A stretch of DNA of 64,000 nucleotides, from NCBI GenBank assembly GCA_016290215.1, contig JAEETH010000002.1, positions 1 through 64,000 on the forward strand, given 5' to 3'. Origin of the DNA: Bacteroidales bacterium (GTDB lineage: Bacteria; Bacteroidota; Bacteroidia; Bacteroidales; F082). Below are positions 31,435 to 40,551 of this stretch, piece by piece. Each line of letters opens with the position of its first letter. Position 1 is the stretch's first letter. The position numbers were made by a program, and so were the translations under genes. The notes beneath the pieces were generated by a model that was given only the letters and a program-made list of their open reading frames with translations, did no database searches and was not told the DNA's origin.

Positions 31435-32904
31435 ATGAGCACTATCAAAGATTTAGAGCCGAATGGCGTGTGGAGAAACTTTTACAGTCTCACACAAATT
31501 CCACGCCCTTCGAAGAAAGAAGCTAAAGTGATCGCTTTCATGAAACAATGGGGCGAAGAACACGGACTTGAAACCATCATCGACGACTGCGGCAACGTCA
31601 TCATGCGCAAGCCTGCCACCCCTGGCATGGAAAACCGCAAGGGCGTCATCCTGCAAGCCCACTTGGACATGGTTCCGCAAAAGAACGCCGACAAGGTACA
31701 CGATTTTGAGAACGACCCGATTGAAACGCACATCGAAGACGGTTGGGTGAAGGCCAACGGCACCACCCTCGGTGCCGACGACGGTCTTGGCGCTGCAGCT
31801 GCTATGGCAGTCCTTGAAGCCACCGACCTGCAACACGGTCCCATCGAGGCCCTCTTCACCATCGATGAAGAAACAGGCATGACGGGTGCCAACAAACTCC
31901 AACCTGGCGTGCTGAAAGGCGACATCCTGATGAACATGGACTCGGAGACCGAAGGTGAGCTTTATGTGGGTTGCGCTGGCGGTGTCGATACCATTGGCAC
32001 TTGGACACCTGCTTTTGAAGCCGTTCCTGCTGGCATGGCAGCCTACCGTCTCTTCGTAAAGGGATTGAAGGGCGGTCACTCGGGCATGGACATCAACTTG
32101 GGCCGTGCCAACGCCAACAAGGTGATGAACGCCATGCTGCTGATGGCAGCCGAGAAATATGGTCTTCGCCTCGCTTGCATCGATGGTGGCAGCCTCCGCA
32201 ACGCCATCCCGAGAGAAGCCGAAGCCATCGTGGTCGTGCCTGCCGACAAAGAAGCCGAATTCAAGCAGTATGTTGCTGAATACGAGGATATCTGCAAAGA
32301 AGAGTTCAACCAAATCGAGCCCGACCTTGCCATCCTCTGCGAAGCCGCCGAGATGCCCAAGCAGATCATCGACGTGAAGACGCAAAACAACATGTTCTGC
32401 GCCATCGCCCGCTATCCCAATGGCGTCATTGCCATGTCGAACGACTTTGAAGGCACTACCGAGACCTCAAGCAACTTGGCCACGGTGAAGATGGAAGACG
32501 GCAAGATTACCTGCGCTGCCCTCACCCGTAGCCTCGTCGATGCCGACAAGGACAAGTTAGCCGAACAAATTCGCAAGAACCTCACTGAAAACGGTGCAGA
32601 GGCCTATTCCACTGGCGACTACCCAGGTTGGAAGCCCAACATCAACTCGACCATCCTCAACTTGATGAAGAAAGTGTATCAAGACAAGTTCGGCAAGGAA
32701 GCCAAAATCATGGTCATCCATGCTGGACTGGAATGCGGCATCCTCGGCTCCAAGTATCCGAATTGGGATATGGTGAGCTTCGGTCCCACCTTGGTGCACC
32801 CCCATTCACCCGACGAGGCCCTGCTCATCGAAAGCGTTCAGCCTTTCTGGGACTTCCTCGTTGAGACGTTGAAGAACATCCCCGAAAAGGAAGTGGTTGC
32901 ATAA
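31435..32904 (+). CDS. pepD: Aminoacyl-histidine dipeptidase (M20C)
   Basis: Cytosolic di-zinc dipeptidase that splits Xaa-His and other dipeptides. The 489-residue protein has the M20 metal and catalytic pattern: AHLDMVPQ (His, Asp), TTLGADDGLGAA (bridging Asp), IDEETGMTGA (catalytic and metal Glu), MNMDSETEGEL, and the closing GPTLVHPHSPDEAL metal His. The lid/dimer domain lies between residues about 200 and 385. A short-period array precedes it and a strong terminator follows. Confidence 0.95.
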   Translation: MSTIKDLEPNGVWRNFYSLTQIPRPSKKEAKVIAFMKQWGEEHGLETIIDDCGNVIMRKPATPGMENRKGVILQAHLDMVPQKNADKVHDFENDPIETHIEDGWVKANGTTLGADDGLGAAAAMAVLEATDLQHGPIEALFTIDEETGMTGANKLQPGVLKGDILMNMDSETEGELYVGCAGGVDTIGTWTPAFEAVPAGMAAYRLFVKGLKGGHSGMDINLGRANANKVMNAMLLMAAEKYGLRLACIDGGSLRNAIPREAEAIVVVPADKEAEFKQYVAEYEDICKEEFNQIEPDLAILCEAAEMPKQIIDVKTQNNMFCAIARYPNGVIAMSNDFEGTTETSSNLATVKMEDGKITCAALTRSLVDADKDKLAEQIRKNLTENGAEAYSTGDYPGWKPNINSTILNLMKKVYQDKFGKEAKIMVIHAGLECGILGSKYPNWDMVSFGPTLVHPHSPDEALLIESVQPFWDFLVETLKNIPEKEVVA

Positions 32905-32927
32905 ACGATTAAATTTCAACAACTTGA

Positions 32928-32970
32928 AAAAAGGCAAAATCGTTTTTGGTTTTGCCTTTTTCATTTTTTT
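32928..32970 (+). terminator. Intrinsic terminator of pepD
   Basis: AAAAAGGCAAAA (32928-32939) pairs with TTTTGCCTTTTT (32950-32961) and is followed by a T-run. Confidence 0.9.
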
Positions 32971-32981
32971 CATGAAAAGCG

Positions 32982-33011
32982 TTGGAGCAAAGAAAAATAT
33001 TTGTACTTTTG
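32982..33011 (+). promoter_or_regulatory. Promoter of rpmH
   Basis: TTG (32982-32984), a 19-bp spacer and TACTTTTG (33004-33011) match the Bacteroidota promoter. It is 55 bp upstream of the rpmH start. Confidence 0.7.
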
Positions 33012-33065
33012 CAGCCCAATTCAAAGGGATTTTAGAGTAAAAGAACAAATAAATACGATAGAGAG

Positions 33066-33212
33066 ATGAAGCGCACTTATCAACCATCGAACAGAAAACG
33101 TAGAAACAAACACGGTTTCAGAGAAAGAATGTCAACGGCGAACGGCCGTAAGGTTTTGGCCCGCCGCAGAGCCAAAGGCAGAAAAAAACTTACAGTTTCT
33201 GACGAGTATTAA
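33066..33212 (+). CDS. rpmH: 50S ribosomal protein L34
   Basis: A 48-residue, very basic ribosomal protein of the large subunit. [18 protein letters not shown] and [20 protein letters not shown] are the classic L34 sequence, so the call is certain though the gene is short. It has its own promoter and terminator. In many bacteria rnpA follows rpmH; here the next gene is a methyltransferase on the other strand, so the usual pair is broken. Confidence 0.97.
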   Translation: MKRTYQPSNRKRRNKHGFRERMSTANGRKVLARRRAKGRKKLTVSDEY

Positions 33213-33268
33213 TCCTCGTTCCGCGAAAACGGAATCGGAAGCCGTTATATTTCTCATTTAAGGTAACG

Positions 33269-33306
33269 AAGGCGACCCCTGCTGGGAATCGCCTTTTGTT
33301 GTTTTT
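33269..33306 (+). terminator. Intrinsic terminator of rpmH
   Basis: AAGGCGA (33269-33275) pairs with TCGCCTT (33289-33295), followed by TTGTTGTTTTT. Confidence 0.85.
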
Positions 33307-33343
33307 CATTCTCGCAAGCTGCGCTCTCGCAGTTTGCTTTTTT

Positions 33344-33366
33344 GTGAATTGCGAGACGCAATTCAC
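33344..33366. repeat. Perfect hairpin at the end of the methyltransferase gene
   Basis: GTGAATTGCG and CGCAATTCAC are perfect 10-bp arms around AGA. The stop codon of the minus-strand methyltransferase is within the right arm. There is no U-tract on the minus strand, so termination is uncertain. Confidence 0.6.
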
Positions 33367-34133
33367 GACAATGAGCATCGATAAATGATTTCCTCTCCCC
33401 TGCGCGCCAAACGCATCCGCTCGCGCCGCTCTTCTGAAATCTCGTAATAAAGACGGTCTTCGGTCACTATGAAGCCCGCCTTGCGCAACACCTCGGCATA
33501 GTCGCGACCAAACTGACGCACATGGTCGTATTGTCCATACAAACGCTCGCGTTCCTTCGGGTCGGTGATGCTCGGATCTTCGAAGGTGTCCACATCGGGA
33601 TTGATGGGCACGAGGAGAATCGCCCAGCCATTGGGTTTTAGGATGCGCTTGATTTCGGCAAAAGCCTTGTTTGCGTCGTTGACATGTTCCAACACGTGGT
33701 TACAAATGATCACATCGTAGGTACCGCTCGGCTGATCGATGGCGGTGACATCAAGATGGAGGTCGGCAATAGGAGAATCAAGGTCGGCTGTGGTATAGTC
33801 AAGATTCTTCAAGGCACGGAAACGCTTCAGGAATGGCTGTTCTGGAGCGAAATGCAACACTTTTAGAGGCGCAGTGAAAAAATCGGTTTTCTCTTTCAGG
33901 TAGAGCCAAAGCAAACGATGTCTCTCTAAAGACAAACACTTAGGGCACAAACGGTTATCCATAGCTTTTCCATAGCCGTAAGGCAAAAACTTACGGAAAT
34001 GGCCCCCACAAATGGGGCATTCCACTTTGTTGCCAGCATAAAACGGACGAACCAATAAGCTAAAGAGATAACTCAGCTTGATAAGCCACTGGCGGGGAAA
34101 TATCTTGGTAAAAAAGGCTATCAGTTTCTTCAT
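33363..34133 (-). CDS. Class I SAM-dependent methyltransferase with zinc ribbon
   Basis: A 256-residue protein. After a hydrophobic N-terminus it has a zinc-binding pattern, CPICGGHF ... CPKC, then a Methyltransf_11-type domain: VLHFAPEQ, DYTTADLDSP, YDVIICNHVLEHVND and AFAEIKRILKPNGWAILLVP. The family is found near glycan genes in Bacteroidota; the acceptor is unknown. Its minus-strand promoter (TATCTTTG at 34166-34159 with TTTG 21 bp upstream) overlaps the promoter element of the divergent glycosyltransferase gene. Confidence 0.87.
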   Translation of the reverse strand: MKKLIAFFTKIFPRQWLIKLSYLFSLLVRPFYAGNKVECPICGGHFRKFLPYGYGKAMDNRLCPKCLSLERHRLLWLYLKEKTDFFTAPLKVLHFAPEQPFLKRFRALKNLDYTTADLDSPIADLHLDVTAIDQPSGTYDVIICNHVLEHVNDANKAFAEIKRILKPNGWAILLVPINPDVDTFEDPSITDPKERERLYGQYDHVRQFGRDYAEVLRKAGFIVTEDRLYYEISEERRERMRLARRGEEIIYRCSLS

Positions 34134-34158
34134 TTTCGGATATTCGCATTTGATAGCG

Positions 34159-34191
34159 CAAAGATAAGCAAAGAATCCCTATCTTTGCAAA
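34159..34191. promoter_or_regulatory. Overlapping divergent promoters
   Basis: On the minus strand TTTG (34191-34188), 21 bp, TATCTTTG (34166-34159) serves the methyltransferase. On the plus strand TATCTTTG (34180-34187) serves the GT2 gene and ends 9 bp before its ATG. The two cannot easily be used at the same time. Confidence 0.6.
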
Positions 34192-34196
34192 AAATA

Positions 34197-35183
34197 ATGA
34201 AAATGCGGTTTTCAATCATTATACCCGTATATAATCGGCCACAGGAAGTCGATGAGCTGTTGGAGAGCCTTTGTGCGCAAACGCTCAAGGATTTCGAGGT
34301 CGTGGTGGTGGAGGACGGCTCGAAGGAAAAATGCGACTTGGTCTGCGAAAAATACAAAGATCGATTGAATTTGAATTATTACTTCAAAACCAACTCTGGT
34401 CCTGGCCCTTCGCGTAACTACGGTGCCGAACGTAGCCATGGCGACTACCTCATCATCTTGGATTCCGATGTCATCGTGCCCGAAAACTATTTGGAAATCA
34501 TCAAGGAAGAACTTGACAGAGAACCTTGCGATGCTTTCGGCGGTCCCGACAGCGCCCATCCATCGTTCACGCCCATTCAAAAGGCCATCAACTATGCCAT
34601 GACTTCGTTTTTCACCACAGGTGGTATCCGCGGCGGCAAGCGAAAAATGGACAAGTTCTATCCACGCAGCTTCAACCTTGGCATCAAGAAAAGCGTTTAC
34701 GAAGCCTTGGGAGGCTTCGCTCCTATGCGCTATGGCGAGGATATTGACTTGAGCACCCGCATCTTCAAGAATGGTTATAGCTGCCGACTCTTCCCGGAGG
34801 CCTTCGTCTATCACAAACGCCGTGTCAAGTTCAGTTCGTTCTTCCGTCAGGTTAAGCATTCGGGCGAGGCGCGTGTCGTCTTGAAAAACAAATACCCCGA
34901 GACCTTCAAGCTCGTCCACCTTTTGCCTGCGGCCTTCGTGGTCGGCAACCTTTTGCTGGTCATGTTGGGTATTTTCCACCATTGGCTGTGGTTCATGCCC
35001 ATCGTGCTTTATATCATTATGGTCTTTGTCGACTCCTTGGTCAAAAACAAGGAATTTAAAGTCGCAATGCTTTCAGTGCCAGCGGCTTATTGTCAGCTTT
35101 TTGGTTACGGATTAGGATTTTTAGGAGCCGCTTGGAAAGACATTTTGGGCAAAAAAAAGCCTTTGCAAAAAGAAAAATCGTAA
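34197..35183 (+). CDS. Family 2 glycosyltransferase
   Basis: A 328-residue membrane-linked GT-A enzyme. The N-terminus has RFSIIIPVYNRPQEVDELL, VVVEDGS, the donor-metal motif LDSDVIVP (DXD-like) and the later GGFAPMRYGEDIDLSTRI, as in GT2. Two or three C-terminal membrane helices (near 235-300) anchor it. The substrate is unknown. The ATG at 34197 is very close to the promoter element, so the leader is only a few bases. Confidence 0.9.
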   Translation: MKMRFSIIIPVYNRPQEVDELLESLCAQTLKDFEVVVVEDGSKEKCDLVCEKYKDRLNLNYYFKTNSGPGPSRNYGAERSHGDYLIILDSDVIVPENYLEIIKEELDREPCDAFGGPDSAHPSFTPIQKAINYAMTSFFTTGGIRGGKRKMDKFYPRSFNLGIKKSVYEALGGFAPMRYGEDIDLSTRIFKNGYSCRLFPEAFVYHKRRVKFSSFFRQVKHSGEARVVLKNKYPETFKLVHLLPAAFVVGNLLLVMLGIFHHWLWFMPIVLYIIMVFVDSLVKNKEFKVAMLSVPAAYCQLFGYGLGFLGAAWKDILGKKKPLQKEKS

Positions 35184-35211
35184 TTTCGCCGCGCATTAAA
35201 ATATATAGAAC

Positions 35212-35424
35212 ATGGCCTTTTTAAGAATTATCTTATTTGCGGTTTTAATCTTCTACGCCTTCAGCTCGCTTGTCAGGCTGATATTTAGAAGAAGGATGAG
35301 AAAACTTCAAGAACAGATGGAGCAGTTTTCACAAGGCGACACCAAGGCTCCTTCCAATGAAGACAAAAACCCTCACATTGACCCAAACATAGGAGAATAC
35401 ACTGATTTTGAAGAAGTTGAATAG
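35212..35424 (+). CDS. DUF4834 family small membrane protein
   Basis: A 70-residue protein with one N-terminal membrane helix (LRIILFAVLIFYAFSSLVRLI) followed by a basic and then acidic tail. It fits DUF4834, a small Bacteroidota family often next to yfhO as here. Function unknown. Confidence 0.82.
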   Translation: MAFLRIILFAVLIFYAFSSLVRLIFRRRMRKLQEQMEQFSQGDTKAPSNEDKNPHIDPNIGEYTDFEEVE

Positions 35425-35439
35425 AATAATTTGAACACC

Positions 35440-37986
35440 ATGAGCAATACAAACAAGAACGAAAACAAAACATGGTCGGCCCTTCGACAGGCTCAGGGAC
35501 CGAAAAAGATAATCAGCATCGTTGCTGCCATTATCGCTTTTTCGGTGATTACTTTGGTTTACTTCAGTCCAGTGCTGCAAGGCAAGCGCATCAAGCAACA
35601 CGACATCGAGATGCACCTTGGCATGTCGAAAGAAATCTCTGACTACCAAGAAGCTACGGGCGATCAGACCCTTTGGACCAATGCTCCGTTTGGCGGCATG
35701 CCTGCTTGGAACATCTCCGTGCAACCCAAAGGCAACCTTACCAACCCCATCTACAAGGGATTGAGCTTGGGATTCCCCCACCCTATCGGCTCGGTATTCA
35801 TCTGTATGTTAGGCTTTTTCGTCTTGCTTTTGGTGCTTGACTGCGGCTTTTGGATAAGCTTTATCGGAGCCATTGCATACGGGTTCACCTCCTATCTATT
35901 TATTGTCATCGGGGCAGGCCACAACGCCAAAGCCATGGCCATGGCCTATATGGCCCCTGTCATTGCCGGCGTGCTGCTGACCTACAAAGGCAAATACCTG
36001 TGGGGTTGGCTATTAACCGCTTTTGCTTTAGCTTTTGAAGTTAGAACGGGACACTTACAGATTACCTACTATTTGGCACTGATTGTTGTCATTCTCGTCG
36101 TCGCCGAACTCATCAGCGACATCAAAAACAAGAGGTTAGGGCATTTCATCAAGGCTTCCGTTGGATTAGCCGTGGCCGCCATCATCGGGGTGCTGACATG
36201 CTCGACTTCACTTTACGGCAGTTATGAATTCGGCAAGGAAACCACGCGTGGCAAACCGGTGCTGACCCGCAACGAGGACAACCAGACCAAAGGCCTCGAC
36301 CGCGACTACATCACGCAATGGAGCTATGGCAAGGGTGAGACTTGGAGTCTGCTGATTCCCAACGCCAAAGGTGGTGCTTCGGCCTACATTGGCAAACAGA
36401 ACCCTGCCCTTGAAAAGGCCGACCGCAGGTTCAAGGACAACATCGCGCAAAGCAACGCCTACTGGGGCGACCAGCCCGGCACCAGCGGCCCAGTGTATGT
36501 GGGTGCTATCGTCGTGTTCCTCTTTGTCTTAGGTGCCATGACCGTGAAAGGCAAACTAAAATGGGCCTTGCTCGTCGCCACACTGCTTTCTATTTTGCTC
36601 AGTTGGGGCAAAAACTTCATGGGCTTCACCAATTTCTTCTTGGACTACATCCCTGGCTACGACAAGTTTAGGGCTGTTTCCATGACCTTGGTCATTGCCG
36701 AAGTGACCATGCCTTTGTTGGGCTTCCTTGGCTTGGCCGAAATCGCGAAAGACCCCGACGGTTTTAAGAAAAACCAAAAGAAATTCTTCATCGCCTTGGG
36801 CGTCACTGCGGGTATCTGCTTATTATTCCTCGCCGCCCCGAAGTTGTTCTTCAACTTCCTCAGCCAAGAAGAAGCCAAGCAGTTTGCATCGTTGAGTGCG
36901 GGCAAAGACGGTGCTGTTTACGCCCAATTTGCATCGCAACTCGAGAATGTGCGCATCGCCATCTTCCGTAAGGATGCCTTGCGCAGCCTGCTGTTCATCA
37001 TCCTTGCCGCCGTACCGTTGTTCTTTTATGGCAAGGGCAAGCTGAAAGGCCAAATCGCCTTCCCCATCCTTGCGGCATTGGTTTTGGTCGACATGTTCCC
37101 CATCGACAAGCGCTACCTCAACAACGACAAATTTGTCAGCAAGCAGAAGTATTTCCAACCCTTTACTGCATCGACAGCCGACAAAGCCATCTTGGCTGAC
37201 GAAGCCCTTGACTTCAGGGTGGCCGACCTCACCAAGGACATGTTCAACGATGCCAGCACTTGTTATTTCCACAAGTCGTTAGGTGGCTATTCGGGTGCCA
37301 AGTTGCGCCGCTACCAAGATGTGATTACGCAATATCTGGGTGGCGAGCTCAACCAACTCAGAAGCGCCAAAACCTCCCAGGATTTGATGCAGAGATTGAT
37401 GCAACAGAAAGTGTTGAACATGCTGAACACCAAATACATCATCTATAATCCTGATGCACAGCCCTTCCTGAACTCGTTTGCCTATGGCAATGCTTGGGTG
37501 GCCAACAACATTCAATGGGTTGACACACCGAATGAAGAAATCGACGCCATTGCCTCAACGGATTTGCAGCGCACTGCCATCTTGAGCAAAGAGTTTGAAA
37601 ACAAGGTTGGTGAGTATCAATTCACGGACAGCATTGCGCCGCAAATCGAGTTGGTGGAGTACCAGCCCAACAAGTTGACTTACAGTTTCAGCGGCGTTTC
37701 GACAAGCTCAACGACCGCCAATTATCTCGTTGTCTTCTCTGAGATTTGGACTGAGAAAGGCTGGAAGATGACCATTGACGGACAGGAGCAGCCATTGCTT
37801 CGCGCCAACTATCTGCTTCGTGCAGCCATGATTCCGGCTGGTGACCATGAAATCGTGATGGAATATGCACCTAAGGCATACAAGATGGGCAACACGGTCT
37901 CGTTTGCCAGCTCGTTGATTATGATTTTAGGTCTCATCGGAGCCCTCATTTATACTTTCAAACCCAAGAAAGAGGAAAAGGCATGA
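35440..37986 (+). CDS. YfhO-family membrane protein
   Basis: An 848-residue protein with about 12-14 membrane helices and a large C-terminal extracytoplasmic part, as in YfhO, which in Gram-positives helps glycosylate lipoteichoic acid; in Bacteroidota a role in surface glycan transfer is assumed. Conserved start: VYFSPVLQGKRIKQHDIEMH and TLWTNAPFGGMPAW. Start at ATG 35440; a TTG 9 bp upstream is also in frame. Two repeat elements lie in frame: residues about 12-21 (SALRQAQGP) and about 752-760 (GVSTSSTTA). It overlaps the following glycosyltransferase gene by 4 bp. Confidence 0.88.
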   Translation: MSNTNKNENKTWSALRQAQGPKKIISIVAAIIAFSVITLVYFSPVLQGKRIKQHDIEMHLGMSKEISDYQEATGDQTLWTNAPFGGMPAWNISVQPKGNLTNPIYKGLSLGFPHPIGSVFICMLGFFVLLLVLDCGFWISFIGAIAYGFTSYLFIVIGAGHNAKAMAMAYMAPVIAGVLLTYKGKYLWGWLLTAFALAFEVRTGHLQITYYLALIVVILVVAELISDIKNKRLGHFIKASVGLAVAAIIGVLTCSTSLYGSYEFGKETTRGKPVLTRNEDNQTKGLDRDYITQWSYGKGETWSLLIPNAKGGASAYIGKQNPALEKADRRFKDNIAQSNAYWGDQPGTSGPVYVGAIVVFLFVLGAMTVKGKLKWALLVATLLSILLSWGKNFMGFTNFFLDYIPGYDKFRAVSMTLVIAEVTMPLLGFLGLAEIAKDPDGFKKNQKKFFIALGVTAGICLLFLAAPKLFFNFLSQEEAKQFASLSAGKDGAVYAQFASQLENVRIAIFRKDALRSLLFIILAAVPLFFYGKGKLKGQIAFPILAALVLVDMFPIDKRYLNNDKFVSKQKYFQPFTASTADKAILADEALDFRVADLTKDMFNDASTCYFHKSLGGYSGAKLRRYQDVITQYLGGELNQLRSAKTSQDLMQRLMQQKVLNMLNTKYIIYNPDAQPFLNSFAYGNAWVANNIQWVDTPNEEIDAIASTDLQRTAILSKEFENKVGEYQFTDSIAPQIELVEYQPNKLTYSFSGVSTSSTTANYLVVFSEIWTEKGWKMTIDGQEQPLLRANYLLRAAMIPAGDHEIVMEYAPKAYKMGNTVSFASSLIMILGLIGALIYTFKPKKEEKA
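35474..35502. repeat. Repeat element in yfhO, N-terminal
   Basis: GGCCCTTCGACAGGCTCAGG lies inside a 29-bp stretch that matches the core of the murB insert with few changes. It encodes SALRQAQGP in the variable cytoplasmic N-terminus. Confidence 0.7.
37693..37719. repeat. Repeat-like stretch in yfhO, C-terminal
   Basis: GTTTCGACAAGCTCAACGAC resembles the same core (CTTCGACAAGCTCAGGGAC) and encodes GVSTSSTTA between two beta-strands. It is more degenerate than the other two copies. Confidence 0.5.
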
Positions 37987-39287
37987 AGCGCGTCCTCATC
38001 ATCACCTACTATTGGCCCCCGTCGGGCGGCAGCGGCGTACAACGTTGGCTGAAGATGTCGAAATATCTTCCCGAAAACGGCTGGCAACCCGTGATTTATA
38101 CCACGGAAGACGCTGAATATCCGATTATTGACCCTTCGTTGGAGAAAGATGTCGCGCCCGAAACGGAAGTCATCAGGCGACCGATTGTTGAACCTTACAC
38201 AATATATAAGAAGTTCCTCGGCATCAAGAAAGAGGACACCATTAAAGCTGGGTTTGCCTCCGAAAAGAAGAAAAGTGGGTGGAAAGAAAACCTTTCCGTT
38301 TGGATTCGCGGCAACCTCTTCATCCCCGATGCCCGTTGCTGGTGGGTGAAGCCCTCGGTGCGCTACCTCAAGGAATACCTAAAAGAGCATCCCGTAGATG
38401 CCATCATCAGCACTGGGCCACCCCACTCCATGCACCTGATAGCCATGAAGTTGAAGGAGGATCTTGGTATCCCTTGGATTGCCGACTTCCGTGACCCATG
38501 GACCGAAATCGACTTCTACGATGAGCTGCACCTCACCCCTTGGGCCGACCGCAAACAGCACAAATTGGAATATGAAGTGCTGACGAAAGCCGACAAAATC
38601 GTTACCATAGGCTGGGAATGTGCCAAAGGTTTGGGAAAAATAGGCAATCGCAACGTTCGCGTGATTTCCAACGGCTTCGACTGGGATTTCGAACCGAATG
38701 AAGAAAGGGCTCCTTTGTCGAAAGAATTTACCTTAACCCATCTTGGCGTAGTAGGCCCGACACGCAACGCGCCTGTGCTTTGGCAAGCCTTGCAAGAACT
38801 GAAAAACGAGATTGACGGATTCGGTGAAGCATTAAAAATCAGATTTGTGGGACATGTTGACCAATCGGTCGTACAGAGTTTGAACTCACGCGGTTTGACC
38901 GAAAACACAGAGTTTGTCGCTCATGTCCCCCACAACGAGGTAAAACAGTTCCAAGAGTCGTCGCAGGTGCTGTTGCTGCTCATCAACGATGCCCCTAATG
39001 CCAAAGGCATCGTCACGGGAAAGCTATATGAGTATTTAGCCTCGCTTCGCCCCATTTTGGCCATTGGTCCTGAAGACGGTGATGCAGCAAGAACCCTTAA
39101 TGAGACCCATGCAGGCACCACTGTGGGTTTTGAAAACAAAGAAAGAATGAAGGAGGTGGTGAAAGACCTCTATCAAAAGTACCTTAATAACAATCTGCCC
39201 AATAATCCGAACAATACGATAGAGCAGTATTCGAGGAAAGCATTAACCACCAATTACGCAAGGCTTTTAGAGCAGACCATTGTATAA
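37983..39287 (+). CDS. Glycosyltransferase (GT4-like)
   Basis: A 434-residue GT-B glycosyltransferase: RVLIITYYWPPSGGSGVQRW with its Gly-rich acceptor loop, IISTGPPHSMHLIAM, PWIADFRDPWTE, and the donor part LTHLGVVGPTRN and GKLYEYLASLRPILAI. It overlaps yfhO by ATGA and so is co-translated, which links it with glycan assembly. Tail-to-tail overlap of 21 bp with the next gene on the other strand. Confidence 0.88.
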   Translation: MKRVLIITYYWPPSGGSGVQRWLKMSKYLPENGWQPVIYTTEDAEYPIIDPSLEKDVAPETEVIRRPIVEPYTIYKKFLGIKKEDTIKAGFASEKKKSGWKENLSVWIRGNLFIPDARCWWVKPSVRYLKEYLKEHPVDAIISTGPPHSMHLIAMKLKEDLGIPWIADFRDPWTEIDFYDELHLTPWADRKQHKLEYEVLTKADKIVTIGWECAKGLGKIGNRNVRVISNGFDWDFEPNEERAPLSKEFTLTHLGVVGPTRNAPVLWQALQELKNEIDGFGEALKIRFVGHVDQSVVQSLNSRGLTENTEFVAHVPHNEVKQFQESSQVLLLLINDAPNAKGIVTGKLYEYLASLRPILAIGPEDGDAARTLNETHAGTTVGFENKERMKEVVKDLYQKYLNNNLPNNPNNTIEQYSRKALTTNYARLLEQTIV

Positions 39288-40439
39288 TCGAACCAAATTG
39301 GCACCGTCCACCTTCCAATTGTACTTGTCTATTACCGCTTGACGGCCATGCTGGATATAGTTGTTCAACTGTTCGGGATGTGAATAGAAACCAGCAATAA
39401 TATCAGCCAATTCTTCCGGATGGTCGTAACGATAGCTCAATCCGCCATTCGTTTCGTTCACGATACGGACCAGCGGGTCGCAATTTGAAACAATCATCGG
39501 TATACCTGCATACAAATATTGAAAAATCTTGTGCGGTATCGTATTGTCAGTATGCCCTGATTTGACATGGGGGATCAAAGCCACGTTGGCGGACTCGTAA
39601 ATGTCACATATCTGGGTGTAATGCTTGAAGCCATGCACCGTAACATTATCCTGAACCTGCAACTCATCGATAAGTCGTCTAATATCACCAAGATAGCTTC
39701 CATCGCCAACCAAATCAAAATGCACTTCTATGCCTTTTTCCTTGAGCAAAGCAATGGCTTTAATAACATATTGAATGCCACGATGATAGTTAATCCCTCC
39801 CACATAAAGCATCCTAAATTTGTCTTTCCTGAACTCTTTTCTCTCAATAGGGTCAAACTGATTAATATCCAAGGTGTTGGAAACCACTTCAATCTTTTCC
39901 GGATTGATGCCCAAGCCACTAACCCTACCTTTTGCCTCATCCACCACCACAATGATTTTATCAGCCAGCCCACACATTTCCTTCTCATATCTTACCCATT
40001 GGTCATTGGAAGACAACAACTTGCCAAGGAAAGTATTCGTATGCTTCGACAATTGCAGCAACACAGGCCAATTCTCATGCATATCAAGGATAAACTTGAC
40101 ACCGTATTTGCATTTTGCCTCATACCCGACTTTCGCGAGAGGCAAGTCATGCACATGGATGACATCAAATTTCTCGAGGGCAAAAAGCTCCTTTACGAAA
40201 CGTCTCCAATAGTTGAAATAGAATGGGAATTTCAACACGCCAACGCTCGATTTGTAGATAAACTTTGAGACAGGCTTTCGATGAATAATGCCATACTCTG
40301 TTCTTTCAAGCAGCGGTTCCTTGTTCTTCTGAAAACAAGCTATATGCACTTCAAAGCCTGCATCGGTCAGCGACTTCATCTCGTTTTCAACCCGAGTGTC
40401 GGGGGGAAACGGATGGTCCAACAGCATCAGTATTTTCAT
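39267..40439 (-). CDS. Family 4 glycosyltransferase
   Basis: A 390-residue GT4 enzyme: MKILMLLDHPFPPDTRVENE, IHVHDLPLAKVGY, the middle DMHENWP, and the donor half MLYVGGINYHRGIQYVIKAI and GHTDNTIPHKIFQYLYAGIPMIVS with the conserved Glu region replaced by HKIFQYLY. Start at MKILML; another in-frame ATG 21 bp upstream is possible. Minus-strand TACTTTTG at 40481-40474 is the likely promoter element. Sugar and acceptor unknown. Confidence 0.88.
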   Translation of the reverse strand: MKILMLLDHPFPPDTRVENEMKSLTDAGFEVHIACFQKNKEPLLERTEYGIIHRKPVSKFIYKSSVGVLKFPFYFNYWRRFVKELFALEKFDVIHVHDLPLAKVGYEAKCKYGVKFILDMHENWPVLLQLSKHTNTFLGKLLSSNDQWVRYEKEMCGLADKIIVVVDEAKGRVSGLGINPEKIEVVSNTLDINQFDPIERKEFRKDKFRMLYVGGINYHRGIQYVIKAIALLKEKGIEVHFDLVGDGSYLGDIRRLIDELQVQDNVTVHGFKHYTQICDIYESANVALIPHVKSGHTDNTIPHKIFQYLYAGIPMIVSNCDPLVRIVNETNGGLSYRYDHPEELADIIAGFYSHPEQLNNYIQHGRQAVIDKYNWKVDGANLVRLYNGLL

Positions 40440-40551
40440 TTCTCTACTATTTTGTCCCATAAAAATATGCTTGCAAAAGTACAGATATTTCTTCAAAAAT
40501 TGGAGATATTGGAAATCTCAACAGAAAAATGATTATTTTTGCCATTATATT

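Noticed and set aside
33213..33362. Expected rnpA or ribonuclease P gene after rpmH
   Set aside because: The region holds only a terminator and a hairpin; the next gene is a methyltransferase on the other strand.
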